Shown in pieces: positions 17,688 through 25,802 of a DNA stretch of 41,644 bases. This DNA comes from Variovorax sp. WDL1. GTDB lineage: Bacteria; Pseudomonadota; Gammaproteobacteria; Burkholderiales; Burkholderiaceae_C. The stretch covers positions 32,895 through 74,538 of the forward strand of contig NZ_LMTS01000110.1 in assembly GCF_001541225.1 (NCBI RefSeq). Direction: 5' to 3'. Under the pieces are notes generated by a model that had not been told where the DNA came from, ran no database searches, and saw only the letters and a program-made list of their open reading frames with translations. Each line of letters starts with the position of its first letter. The stretch's first letter is position 1. Made by a program: the position numbers and the translations under genes.

Positions 17688-18206
17688 ATGAACCCTGAAC
17701 CTGAACTTGACCTCGCCGCGCGCGATCACCTGATTGCAATGCTGACCTTCCTGCCGGGCCGGCTCGGCGTTGGCTGGCCGCCCGAAGGAACCAACTGGCC
17801 CGATGCGACTGCCTGGCGCGCCGCGGAGAACCTGGCGGTGACCCTGCGCGTCGGCGCGCGCGAACTCACTTTCGTGCACTCGCTGGAGCCCGAGCGCAGC
17901 GCAATGCTGGTTGTGGAATCCCGGTGCGGGACTGTGCCGCCGACATCGAAGACGGACTGCTATCGCAGGCTGCTCGCCATGAATCACCGGAACGCCGCCA
18001 GGTCCGCCGGCGTCTGCGCGCTCGAACCCTCGACGAAGACTGTCATTCACAGTTCGGCCTATCGGCTCGATGCGCTCGATGTCGACAAACTGGTCGTCGC
18101 GGTGACCGAGGCGGATCGACAAACGGCGCCCTGGCGGGAAGAGCTCTCTCTCACCTCCGATTCGAACGCCGCACTGAGTAAATCCGCGCTGGCTCTGCAC
18201 ATCTAG
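17688..18206 (+). CDS. T3SS class I chaperone, CesT-like (2)
   Basis: This 172-residue protein has the same general layout as its neighbour: an N-terminal helix (ARDHLIAMLTFLPGRLG), beta strands (LAVTLRVGARELTFVHSL, SAMLVVESRCG), a helix (CYRRLLAMNHRNAARSAGVC), another strand and a C-terminal region (DVDKLVVAVTEADRQTAPWREEL). It is probably a second CesT-like chaperone, perhaps pairing with the first as a heterodimer. The start ATG follows GGAG. It begins 40 bases after chaperone 1 and ends 13 bases before the large effector gene, whose Shine-Dalgarno AGGAAG overlaps this stop codon, so the two are translationally linked. The similarity is weaker than for chaperone 1. Confidence 0.65.
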   Translation: MNPEPELDLAARDHLIAMLTFLPGRLGVGWPPEGTNWPDATAWRAAENLAVTLRVGARELTFVHSLEPERSAMLVVESRCGTVPPTSKTDCYRRLLAMNHRNAARSAGVCALEPSTKTVIHSSAYRLDALDVDKLVVAVTEADRQTAPWREELSLTSDSNAALSKSALALHI

Positions 18207-18219
18207 GAAGACGACAACA

Positions 18220-21200
18220 ATGAACCCACTCGGAAGCCTCGCATCCTGCTTCAAGGGCAAAGCTGCGCCCGAAGAATCGCACTCTGAAGAGGAGTCGCAT
18301 ATCGAAAGCGACTTTGAACTTGACTCTGTCGACTCCGACGAGGACGTCCCCCCTCCTTCGCATATTCCTCCGCCTCCCCCTCAAGTCATCCTGGGTGCCG
18401 GCGCTCTACCCGCTCCCACGCCGGAGTCTCTTCAGGCCGACCTGAAGACCGAGATGTGCTATTGGTCGACAAAATTCAAGAACGACGAAACGTTCAGGAA
18501 GAACATCGACGCCTACGTCGAGTTCCGCAAGCAAGTGATGGAAATCAAGGACCTGGGCGTCACTTCCGAGAATCCGGACGAAGATCCGCTGGAGCCGCTC
18601 TACCAGCAGCTGGGGTCGAAGCTCGCGGAAGCGTTCGGCATGGTGGACCCCGAGACGAAGGATTGGACGCAGGAGGTCAAGAACGCTGCCAAGAACGGAG
18701 GTGCCGAATACGCGAGGCCTTCAATCAAGGCGTTCATGTGGACGCAGTCGCCGACCATCCTCAAGTCGACGGTCAATCTGTACACCCGCATCTTTCTGGG
18801 TGATGAGATTGCATCGAAGGTCAGGCATGCCACGAACTTCGCCTATCCCTTCATGCAGGCACCGATTTCAGTCTGGGCAGCGCAGAACAATGGCTACGAG
18901 CAAAGCGAGGCCGTCCAGCTCCAGAAGCGCGCGAACCCGGAATGGTGTCCGAACGTGGAGTCTTCGACGATCATCAATGAAGATGGCACGATTGGCGAAC
19001 TGCGAGCCATGCGCCACGTTCTTGAGGACCTCGGGCAACTGAGGGAAGTGGACGCTCTCATCAAGGAGCGTGACCCGGCCAAGCTCGAACAAAAAAGAAA
19101 GCAACTCGTTGGGCAGAGGCTGCTGGCAAAAGCCAAGCTGGAGGAACAGCTCACACTCGTGACCAAGGCGCTGGGCAAATCCCAGGAATCGGGCGATTCG
19201 CCTCCCCTCAATGACATAGAGAAGAAGATCCTCAACATCATCGAGGGGAAGAAGTTCACTCTGGAGGAGAGGATCGACGAGCTCTCGCAAGTCACGACCG
19301 GCCGCGCTGCGCTGTCGGGCCTGGCGAGGCTGGAAGCCAAGCGTCTGCTGCGCCAGCTTGCGGATTGGAGAATGCTGAGCGAGGAACTCAGCACGGCAAT
19401 CGAGGCACTGGAGGCAGGCGCTCCATACGAGAGCACCGCAGTCCGCAAGGCCGTCGTAGACACGGATTTCGAACGCGCGAAAGTCGCCCGTTATGTCATG
19501 CTGAATGTCTTGAGCCACCAGGCCATCGTGCGCGATATCAGAACGGCCTTCTATGGCGGAGCGACTGTTACCCAACTGGGCCTTCAGTTGGCGGAGTACT
19601 GCACCGGATACGAGGGCACTGTGGCGGGAGACGCGTTGCAGGTGATCACCAGCCTCGTGCAGACACTCTACTATGCGTGGAAGTATCCGGATGCCACCGG
19701 CAAGGACGCCCTGAACAAGTTCGCGACGCAATGGCAGATCATCGCGATGACAGGTGCCGGCAATCTCATCGGGAAAGACGGCGAGTTCGACGCGGCGAAA
19801 CTGGACAAGATGGTTACCGGGAAATTGAATACAAGGCTGGCTGCCTTCGGCTCCCTGCTCAGGTTCGATCAAACGGTCTACGGGCAAGCAGTCCTGGGCT
19901 GGTTGGTGGATCCAAGGACGGTAGACAACGATGAGGCGGACAAGGCCAAGTTCGGAGGCAAGAACATACCCTGCACGTATGCGGTCCTGGCTGACGGATT
20001 CAGCAAGCTGAAGACGCCCGCCGATCGCGCAGCCTTCATCGACGCGATTGCGGTGGAACGCCAACTGGCCGAAGGGGTCAGGGAAAGGATCGACCGCAAT
20101 CTTCAGCTCTACGAAGAGAGCGCGGCCAACTCGGCAAACAAGGGCGATGCGTCGAGGCTGCTGGGCGAAGACAGCACCTTGCCCCAGGCAGCCCAGAACG
20201 TGCTCCGCGGCTCGCTCGAGCAGGTTGCAGATTCGGGCGATGCCACGAGCGAGAACGATGAGCTCGACCGGGAGTTGTTCAAGCTCGCAGGCAAGATCGA
20301 GCAGCGCGGCGAACTGCCAAGCCAGGCCGCACAGAAGCTCGGCCAGGCATTTGCGTGGTTTGTCGCGGGCACGAGCGGCTTTCTCGTGCTCAAGTCGATC
20401 TTCACCCTGGGCGCGCAGGCACTCATTCTCCGTGGGGAGCTGACCGAAGGAGGCGCTGAAGAACTTGCGGGCGCCATTCTGGGCGGCAAGATCCTTGGCA
20501 ACGCCGTTGCGCTGGCCGGCTTGGTGTTCCAACTCGGCTTCAACCACGGGTATCAGGATTACATCGCGAGGAAGGCCTTGCTGCGCCAGAATGCCGGCGG
20601 AGGGGTATCCATCGTCAACGCCCCTCCGCCCAGCCTGCGTGGCTCGTTGTGGCAGGAGTTCATGGTCTCCGTCGGCTTCGAGGACGCACGGGTGGAGGAG
20701 ATCACGGGCTATGAGACGTTGGTCAGCAAGCCGATTCCCAAGGAGGACTGGCCGCCCAAGCTCAAATTCTTGCGCCGGGCAAAGCTGACCGAGGCGATGT
20801 GGGACCAGATGTTCGCCGTGGACGTGAGGTCGTCCTGGCTCAAGAACTTCTTCGAGAAGCACGGAACGCTGGAGGGCAAGACCGAGGACGAGCTCGAGGA
20901 GGCCATCAGCGAAAACCTCGCCGCGATCAGGAAGTTGCGCGCGAGCCCGGATGGCACCGGGCCTGCTGACGACGCGAAGCCTGAGGCAACCGGCAGTGAT
21001 GACGTGCGCATGCAGATCGACGACCTCGGGCCCACCCATATCGTTCCGATACTCGACCTGGGTTCGGTGAAGGGTATTGCGAACGCAGGACCTGACCCGG
21101 ACGACGAACAGCGCAAGCCGCTCTCACCTCGCAGCTTCAGGGCGAAGAGGATCGACGAGCTCAAGACAGCGGCGGCACGGAAGGAAGGCCCGCTGGCGAA

Positions 21201-22404
21201 GCCACGCTCCGCCCTGGCTCGCACCACCGGAGAGAGCAGGATCGAGCGCAGCGTGATCCGTGACCCGGACCATCTCGCGCGCATCGATGATGACGAGCAA
21301 GACCCATACGACGAGCTGATCGATCTGCTCAGCGGGCTTTCGAGTCAAGAGCCGGGGATCAGAAAGCCCTCGCAGCTGATGAAGGAGCTCCCGTGGGCGC
21401 GGTCTCCGCTAGGCATTCATGTTGCGCAAACGGGACCGAGCGTCTTCTACCTCTCTCCCGACCCGTCCGGGCATGCAAGTCCGATTCAGGCTTTCAGCAT
21501 TCCCGACCCGAATCGCCAGGGTCTCCTGCACATCTCGGACTACAAGTACCCCTCGCTGGCAGTCTGCAACATGCTGCAGGCAAGCCTGAGCGGCAACACC
21601 AACTGGGGGACACTGACCACCGAAGACGAGTTCGCCAGGTTTTCCTACCAGCATCTGTCCTACGGCCCGGCGGGTCTGGCGGAAATGCCGATGCAGGATC
21701 TTGCCGCATTCACTCGGCACATGGCCTTGAACGAGCCGGAGGCCGAATGGATCCCGTTGACGACGGCGACGGTGCGGTATGCCCCAGACGCCAGGAACCG
21801 GATCCAGCCCGTCGGAACGCCACCCCCTGAACTGCAGCAAGGAAAAAGCTTCGGGGTGTCGTACGCGGCTCAGGACGACGTTGGCGCCACGATCCATGGG
21901 TCAGTCATGCTCTGCTATGACGGACAACAGTATTCGGTCATCGACCCCAGATCGAGCAGGCCTGTCGACTCGCTGCTCAACGATCCGATCGCAGCACTCA
22001 AGTGGTTCATGGGCGAGATCGGCTCCGAGCACCCCAATTTCCAGGAGCGCATGACATTCACGGTGCTCTACCACGTTCCGCGGGCCACACCGTCGAACAA
22101 TGAGTATCGATTCAGGATCGCCGAGGCAGGAGGACGTGCAGATGTCCTGGTAGAAAGCTGGCTCCAAAGGACCGCCAGCATTGCCGAGGCCCGGCTGCAG
22201 GTGGCAGAAGCCTGCAGGAGTTTCGAGGAAGAGATCTCGTATCAGCTCACGGTAGGCGCGACCTTGGTCGTCGGGGACAAACGCCCCATTGCCAGTCGCG
22301 TGAAGGCCAACCTCGATGCCATCGACCTTCTGAACCGCGTGTACCTGAGCATGACAAGGAAGGAGATGGAGATGGAAATGGACCTCCTCATGGCAGAAGA
22401 CTGA
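18220..22404 (+). CDS. Large putative T3SS effector (possible papain-like protease domain)
   Basis: I do not recognise this 1394-residue protein as a named family. It begins with a polar segment, an acidic Ser/Glu/Asp stretch (about 18-42) and a proline-rich stretch (43-68), typical of exported T3SS cargo. A long helical region with a likely coiled coil (about 270-320) follows, then two hydrophobic segments (about 711-737 and 750-775) that could insert in a membrane. In the C-terminal part, C1116 (SLAVCNMLQ), H1226 (ATIHGSVMLCYDG) and D1242 (YSVIDPRSS) have the order of a papain-like triad; H-D is 16 residues, as I recall for YopT. The two chaperone genes upstream support export. Its GC content looks lower than in the flanks. 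A translocator-like role is possible. Confidence 0.7.
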   Translation: MNPLGSLASCFKGKAAPEESHSEEESHIESDFELDSVDSDEDVPPPSHIPPPPPQVILGAGALPAPTPESLQADLKTEMCYWSTKFKNDETFRKNIDAYVEFRKQVMEIKDLGVTSENPDEDPLEPLYQQLGSKLAEAFGMVDPETKDWTQEVKNAAKNGGAEYARPSIKAFMWTQSPTILKSTVNLYTRIFLGDEIASKVRHATNFAYPFMQAPISVWAAQNNGYEQSEAVQLQKRANPEWCPNVESSTIINEDGTIGELRAMRHVLEDLGQLREVDALIKERDPAKLEQKRKQLVGQRLLAKAKLEEQLTLVTKALGKSQESGDSPPLNDIEKKILNIIEGKKFTLEERIDELSQVTTGRAALSGLARLEAKRLLRQLADWRMLSEELSTAIEALEAGAPYESTAVRKAVVDTDFERAKVARYVMLNVLSHQAIVRDIRTAFYGGATVTQLGLQLAEYCTGYEGTVAGDALQVITSLVQTLYYAWKYPDATGKDALNKFATQWQIIAMTGAGNLIGKDGEFDAAKLDKMVTGKLNTRLAAFGSLLRFDQTVYGQAVLGWLVDPRTVDNDEADKAKFGGKNIPCTYAVLADGFSKLKTPADRAAFIDAIAVERQLAEGVRERIDRNLQLYEESAANSANKGDASRLLGEDSTLPQAAQNVLRGSLEQVADSGDATSENDELDRELFKLAGKIEQRGELPSQAAQKLGQAFAWFVAGTSGFLVLKSIFTLGAQALILRGELTEGGAEELAGAILGGKILGNAVALAGLVFQLGFNHGYQDYIARKALLRQNAGGGVSIVNAPPPSLRGSLWQEFMVSVGFEDARVEEITGYETLVSKPIPKEDWPPKLKFLRRAKLTEAMWDQMFAVDVRSSWLKNFFEKHGTLEGKTEDELEEAISENLAAIRKLRASPDGTGPADDAKPEATGSDDVRMQIDDLGPTHIVPILDLGSVKGIANAGPDPDDEQRKPLSPRSFRAKRIDELKTAAARKEGPLAKPRSALARTTGESRIERSVIRDPDHLARIDDDEQDPYDELIDLLSGLSSQEPGIRKPSQLMKELPWARSPLGIHVAQTGPSVFYLSPDPSGHASPIQAFSIPDPNRQGLLHISDYKYPSLAVCNMLQASLSGNTNWGTLTTEDEFARFSYQHLSYGPAGLAEMPMQDLAAFTRHMALNEPEAEWIPLTTATVRYAPDARNRIQPVGTPPPELQQGKSFGVSYAAQDDVGATIHGSVMLCYDGQQYSVIDPRSSRPVDSLLNDPIAALKWFMGEIGSEHPNFQERMTFTVLYHVPRATPSNNEYRFRIAEAGGRADVLVESWLQRTASIAEARLQVAEACRSFEEEISYQLTVGATLVVGDKRPIASRVKANLDAIDLLNRVYLSMTRKEMEMEMDLLMAED

Positions 22405-22418
22405 GTGGCCTGGGCGCT

Positions 22419-22444
22419 CTGGCCGCGGCCTGTGTCGCGGCCAG
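22419..22444. terminator. Hairpin between convergent genes, possible terminator
   Basis: A perfect 9-base inverted repeat (CTGGCCGCG and CGCGGCCAG, 8-base loop) lies between the stop of the large effector gene (22404) and the convergent kinase stop (22478). It lacks a clear T tract on either side, so termination efficiency is uncertain. Confidence 0.45.
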
Positions 22445-22477
22445 CCTTCCCCTGCGCGATTCAACGGCGCGACGCGC

Positions 22478-23695
22478 TCAAGCCGCCGTTGCCTTTTCGC
22501 CGCGACCCGCCCGAAGCTTCGGCAAATGAATGGCAAACGTCGTGCCTTTCCCGAGCTCCGAGGCCACGGAGATGCGCCCCCCGTGGCGCTCCACCACCTT
22601 CTTGCAGATCGCCAGGCCGATCCCCGTTCCCTCCGAATGGTCCCGCGGATGAAGCTTCTGGAAGATCATGAAGATCCTCTGGAAGTACTGCGGCTCGATC
22701 CCGATCCCGTTGTCCCGGACCTCGACGACCCACTCCGCGTCTTCGTCTCTTGCCGACACGCTCACAAGCGGCGCCACGCCTTCCGTCCGGTACCTCAAGG
22801 CATTGCCGACCAGGTTCTGGAACACCTGCGTCATTTCCGCCCTGTCTACCAAGAGGGTGGGAAGCGGCTCGCGGTGCAGCGTGGCGTTCGAGGCCCGAAT
22901 GGCCGGCGCCAGATTGGCGAGCGCATCGTCCAGCGCGCGGTCCAGCGCGACAGGCTGCTTCGCAAGCTCGCGTCGGCCTATCCTCGAATAGAGCAGCAGG
23001 GCGTCCATCAGCGCCTTCATGCGCTGCACCCCTCCCACGATGTACGCCATGAAGTCGCGGGCGTCGCCGTCGAACTGATGCGCAAAGCGCCGCTCGAGCA
23101 GCTGGGTGTAGCTCGCCACCGTCCGCAAGGGCTCGGAAAGATCGTGGGACGTGATGTAGGCGAACTGCTCCAGCTCCTGGTTGGACCGCGTCAGCTCCTC
23201 GACCTTCGACCGGGTTTCCGCCTCGGCCTCGAGCATCCTGGCCATCGCCTTCTTCTGTTCGCTGATGTCGCGCAGCGTTGCCACGATGACCCATTGGCCC
23301 GCCTGCTGGATCGCCTTGCGCCTGACTTCGCAGATGCAGGTGCGGCCGCCCGACTGCTGCACGAGCAGCTCCGACCTCTGCGTCAGCGGAGCCTGGGCGA
23401 TGACCTGGTCGTACAGCTTGCCGAGTTCGTCCAGGCTTCCGAGCGATTGGCTCGTCTGGTTGGGTCGCTGCTTCAGGAGCGCCTCCCGCGTCACCCCGAG
23501 CAGCGTGCATGCACCCTGGTTGACTTCGAGGTACGTCATCGAGGCTCGATCGATCAGGAAGACGGCATCGTCGCTCAAGTCGAGCGCGGAAGCCAGGCGC
23601 TCCATGCGCGCCTGCTCCTGCTGCCGCGCGGCAAGGTCGTGCGAAGCGTCGAGGCCGGCGACTGGCTTGGAACGCTGATGGGAGTCGGGATTCAT
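22478..23695 (-). CDS. PAS-domain sensor histidine kinase (1)
   Basis: This soluble 405-residue kinase has one PAS domain (about 32-145, ending in the typical RDISEQKKA), a short coiled coil, HisKA with H184 in TSHDLSEPLRTVASY and HATPase with N298 (NLVGNALRY), D328 (DNGIGI) and GTGIGLAICKKVV. No receiver is attached and none is adjacent, so its partner is unknown. The start ATG at 23695 fits the PAS start; the longer frame runs into the divergent neighbour. It is divergent from and clearly paralogous to the kinase at 23814: the linker KVxELTRSNxELxQFAY and the C-terminal boxes are nearly the same. Confidence 0.92.
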   Translation of the reverse strand: MNPDSHQRSKPVAGLDASHDLAARQQEQARMERLASALDLSDDAVFLIDRASMTYLEVNQGACTLLGVTREALLKQRPNQTSQSLGSLDELGKLYDQVIAQAPLTQRSELLVQQSGGRTCICEVRRKAIQQAGQWVIVATLRDISEQKKAMARMLEAEAETRSKVEELTRSNQELEQFAYITSHDLSEPLRTVASYTQLLERRFAHQFDGDARDFMAYIVGGVQRMKALMDALLLYSRIGRRELAKQPVALDRALDDALANLAPAIRASNATLHREPLPTLLVDRAEMTQVFQNLVGNALRYRTEGVAPLVSVSARDEDAEWVVEVRDNGIGIEPQYFQRIFMIFQKLHPRDHSEGTGIGLAICKKVVERHGGRISVASELGKGTTFAIHLPKLRAGRGEKATAA

Positions 23696-23813
23696 GGCAG
23701 AGCCCAAGCATAGCGCTCGACTCCGGCCTAGTCCCGAAGTCGGAGTGCGCCAGCAGTCTGCGCCTGTATGATGGCCGTGTCCTCTGCCACGGCACGCACC
23801 CGGCCGCCAACCC

Positions 23814-25301
23814 ATGGACGACCCTACCGAGATCGCAGAAACGCCTCCAGGCTCCAAAGCCGAACCGCTCGATTGGGCAAGGGCTTCGCTGGAACAATGC
23901 AGCGAAGGCATCGAGGTCGTGGATCGCCTCTCGCTGCGCCTGGTCGATCTCAACGCCGCTGCCGCGAAGCGCATCGGTCGCTCGCGGGACGCACTGCTTG
24001 GAACGTCGCCATGGTCGCACATGGAAGGCGGCACGCGAGCCTCCTACGAAGCCCTCTTCGACGAGGTCATCAAGGCGTTCCCGCGTTCGCTGTCCAGCGA
24101 GCAGCGCTACCGGCTGTCCGATGGTTCTTTCATGGATGCGGAAGTGACGCACACCGCCTTGCGAATCCGAGACAGGTGGCTGATGGTCGTGGCAACGCGC
24201 GACATCACCAGCCAGAAGATGCAGCAAGCCCGCTCGACACTGCTGTCCCGGGCTTTCGATGCGAGCCACGATTGCATGCTCGTCGTCGACCGCGAGAACA
24301 TGCGCCATGTCGAATGCAACGATGCAGTCTGCCGCTATCACGGCATGACGCGCCATGACCTCCTGCAGGTTCCGCCATGGACGCTCTGGTCCGACGGCCG
24401 GACGCGCAATGACCTTGAGCGCGAGTATGACGATGCGATCGCCGTTTCACCGCTTCCGCGGCGCCGCATCTCACCCACCGCCAGGTCGCGCGCGGGCAGC
24501 CAGGGCGTGATGGAGGAACAGCAGCAGGCCATCCAGGTAGACGGCCGGTGGATGCTGGTCATCACCACCCGTGAGATCCGCGAAGATGCCGTCGAGCGCA
24601 AGGTCGCCGAGCTCACGCGGTCCAACGATGAACTCAGGCAATTTGCGTACGTGACCTCGCACGACCTCTTCGAGCCGTTGCGCATGATGAGCAGCTATTC
24701 GGAACTGCTGCGGCGCCGCTATGGCGACCAGCTCGACAGCGACGCGCAGGATTTCATCAGGTACATCGCCGGTGGCGCCGACCGCATGAAGCGCTTGATC
24801 GACGACCTGTTGCTGTACTCGCGGGTGGATCGCTCCGCCATTCCGATGGAGCAGGTTCGCCTGGATCACGCCCTTGATGATGCGCTGGCCAATCTCGCCA
24901 ACGCGATCGAGCGCTCGGGTGCCGTGGTCGAACGCGGACCGCTGCCGGAGGTGACGGGCGAGCCTTCCGGCCTGACGCAGGTGCTCCAGAACCTCATCGG
25001 CAACGCCATCAAGTTCACCGCCGCAGGCGTGGCCCCCCGCATTCGAGTGTCTGCATCCGAGGACGAGGCGAACTGGATCGTCTCCGTGCGCGACAACGGA
25101 ATCGGCATTGCCCCCGAGCACTTCGAGCGGATCTTCGTCATCTTCCAGAGGCTCCACGCGCAGGATCTCTACGAAGGCACCGGGATCGGCTTGACGATCT
25201 GCAAGAAGGTGGTCGACAGGCACGGCGGACGAATCGAGGTCGACTCCGCGCCCGGACAGGGCACGACGTTCAAGGTCTACCTTCCCAGGAGGGCTGCGTA
25301 G
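23814..25301 (+). CDS. PAS-domain sensor histidine kinase (2)
   Basis: This 495-residue soluble kinase has two PAS-like domains (about 22-135, ending ATRDITSQK, and about 143-258, ending TTREIREDA), HisKA with H283 (TSHDLFEPLRMMSSY) and HATPase with NLIGNAIKF, DNGIGIAPEHF and GTGIGLTICKKVVDRHGG. No transmembrane segment or receiver is seen. It is paralogous to kinase 1 on the other strand, with a shared 118-base divergent promoter region. Its 3' end overlaps the convergent chaperone-like gene by 32 bases. The signal it senses is unknown. Confidence 0.92.
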   Translation: MDDPTEIAETPPGSKAEPLDWARASLEQCSEGIEVVDRLSLRLVDLNAAAAKRIGRSRDALLGTSPWSHMEGGTRASYEALFDEVIKAFPRSLSSEQRYRLSDGSFMDAEVTHTALRIRDRWLMVVATRDITSQKMQQARSTLLSRAFDASHDCMLVVDRENMRHVECNDAVCRYHGMTRHDLLQVPPWTLWSDGRTRNDLEREYDDAIAVSPLPRRRISPTARSRAGSQGVMEEQQQAIQVDGRWMLVITTREIREDAVERKVAELTRSNDELRQFAYVTSHDLFEPLRMMSSYSELLRRRYGDQLDSDAQDFIRYIAGGADRMKRLIDDLLLYSRVDRSAIPMEQVRLDHALDDALANLANAIERSGAVVERGPLPEVTGEPSGLTQVLQNLIGNAIKFTAAGVAPRIRVSASEDEANWIVSVRDNGIGIAPEHFERIFVIFQRLHAQDLYEGTGIGLTICKKVVDRHGGRIEVDSAPGQGTTFKVYLPRRAA

Positions 25302-25734
25302 TCGCAGAGACTCTGTCCGAAGTCCCGGGCCCGGTACCGCCATCCTGTGGCAACCGGAGCATGCGCCGCCACAGGCGATGCCGGTCGGCATGGGAGTTCA
25401 GCTCCTGGCCCAACGTGACCTGATCAAGCGCTGCACGGGGCCAGGTCTCCGATAGAAAGACTTCGCGTGTCCGCGGATCGACGGTGAGAGCGCACACGGC
25501 CTGCTCGTGCGCGGGATGGGGCAGCACATGCGACCACGCCTCGATGCGCCCGGACAGCCAGGCGACTTCCTGCATCGATCCGGGCACGCTGTAGAGAGTG
25601 ACCTCCTCGCGGCTCTCGTCCTCCTGAAGATGGATCAGGACATCGCTGCCGACCAGCAGCGTGCGAGGCGAGTGGGCCGACGGGCCGGCGTGTCCATCGG
25701 GAATGCGACCCAGCAAGGATTCGATAGCACACAT
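25270..25734 (-). CDS. Putative T3SS effector chaperone (CesT-like)
   Basis: This 154-residue protein has the CesT-like order of secondary structure: VGSDVLIHLQED and EVTLYSVPG strands, an aromatic helix (MQEVAWLSGRIEAWSHV), a strand pair (AVCALTVDPRTREVFLSETW) and a C-terminal helix (HADRHRLWRRMLRL). The Pro-rich tail is probably disordered. Its position 68 bases downstream of the putative effector at 25803 suggests that effector is the client. The ATG at 25734 has no clear Shine-Dalgarno; I chose it because the homology-like region begins there. The last 32 bases overlap kinase 2 on the other strand. Confidence 0.55.
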   Translation of the reverse strand: MCAIESLLGRIPDGHAGPSAHSPRTLLVGSDVLIHLQEDESREEVTLYSVPGSMQEVAWLSGRIEAWSHVLPHPAHEQAVCALTVDPRTREVFLSETWPRAALDQVTLGQELNSHADRHRLWRRMLRLPQDGGTGPGTSDRVSATTQPSWEGRP

Positions 25735-25802
25735 GAAGCAGTGAAACGACGCGGCAAGGCCGGTTGCCGTCCTCTGGGTTATGAAGCCGAAGCGCCCCGG
25801 GG

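Noticed and set aside
18868..21039. 723-codon minus-strand frame inside the large effector gene
   Set aside because: It has no plausible start region or domain. The plus-strand gene has good ribosome binding and operon context.
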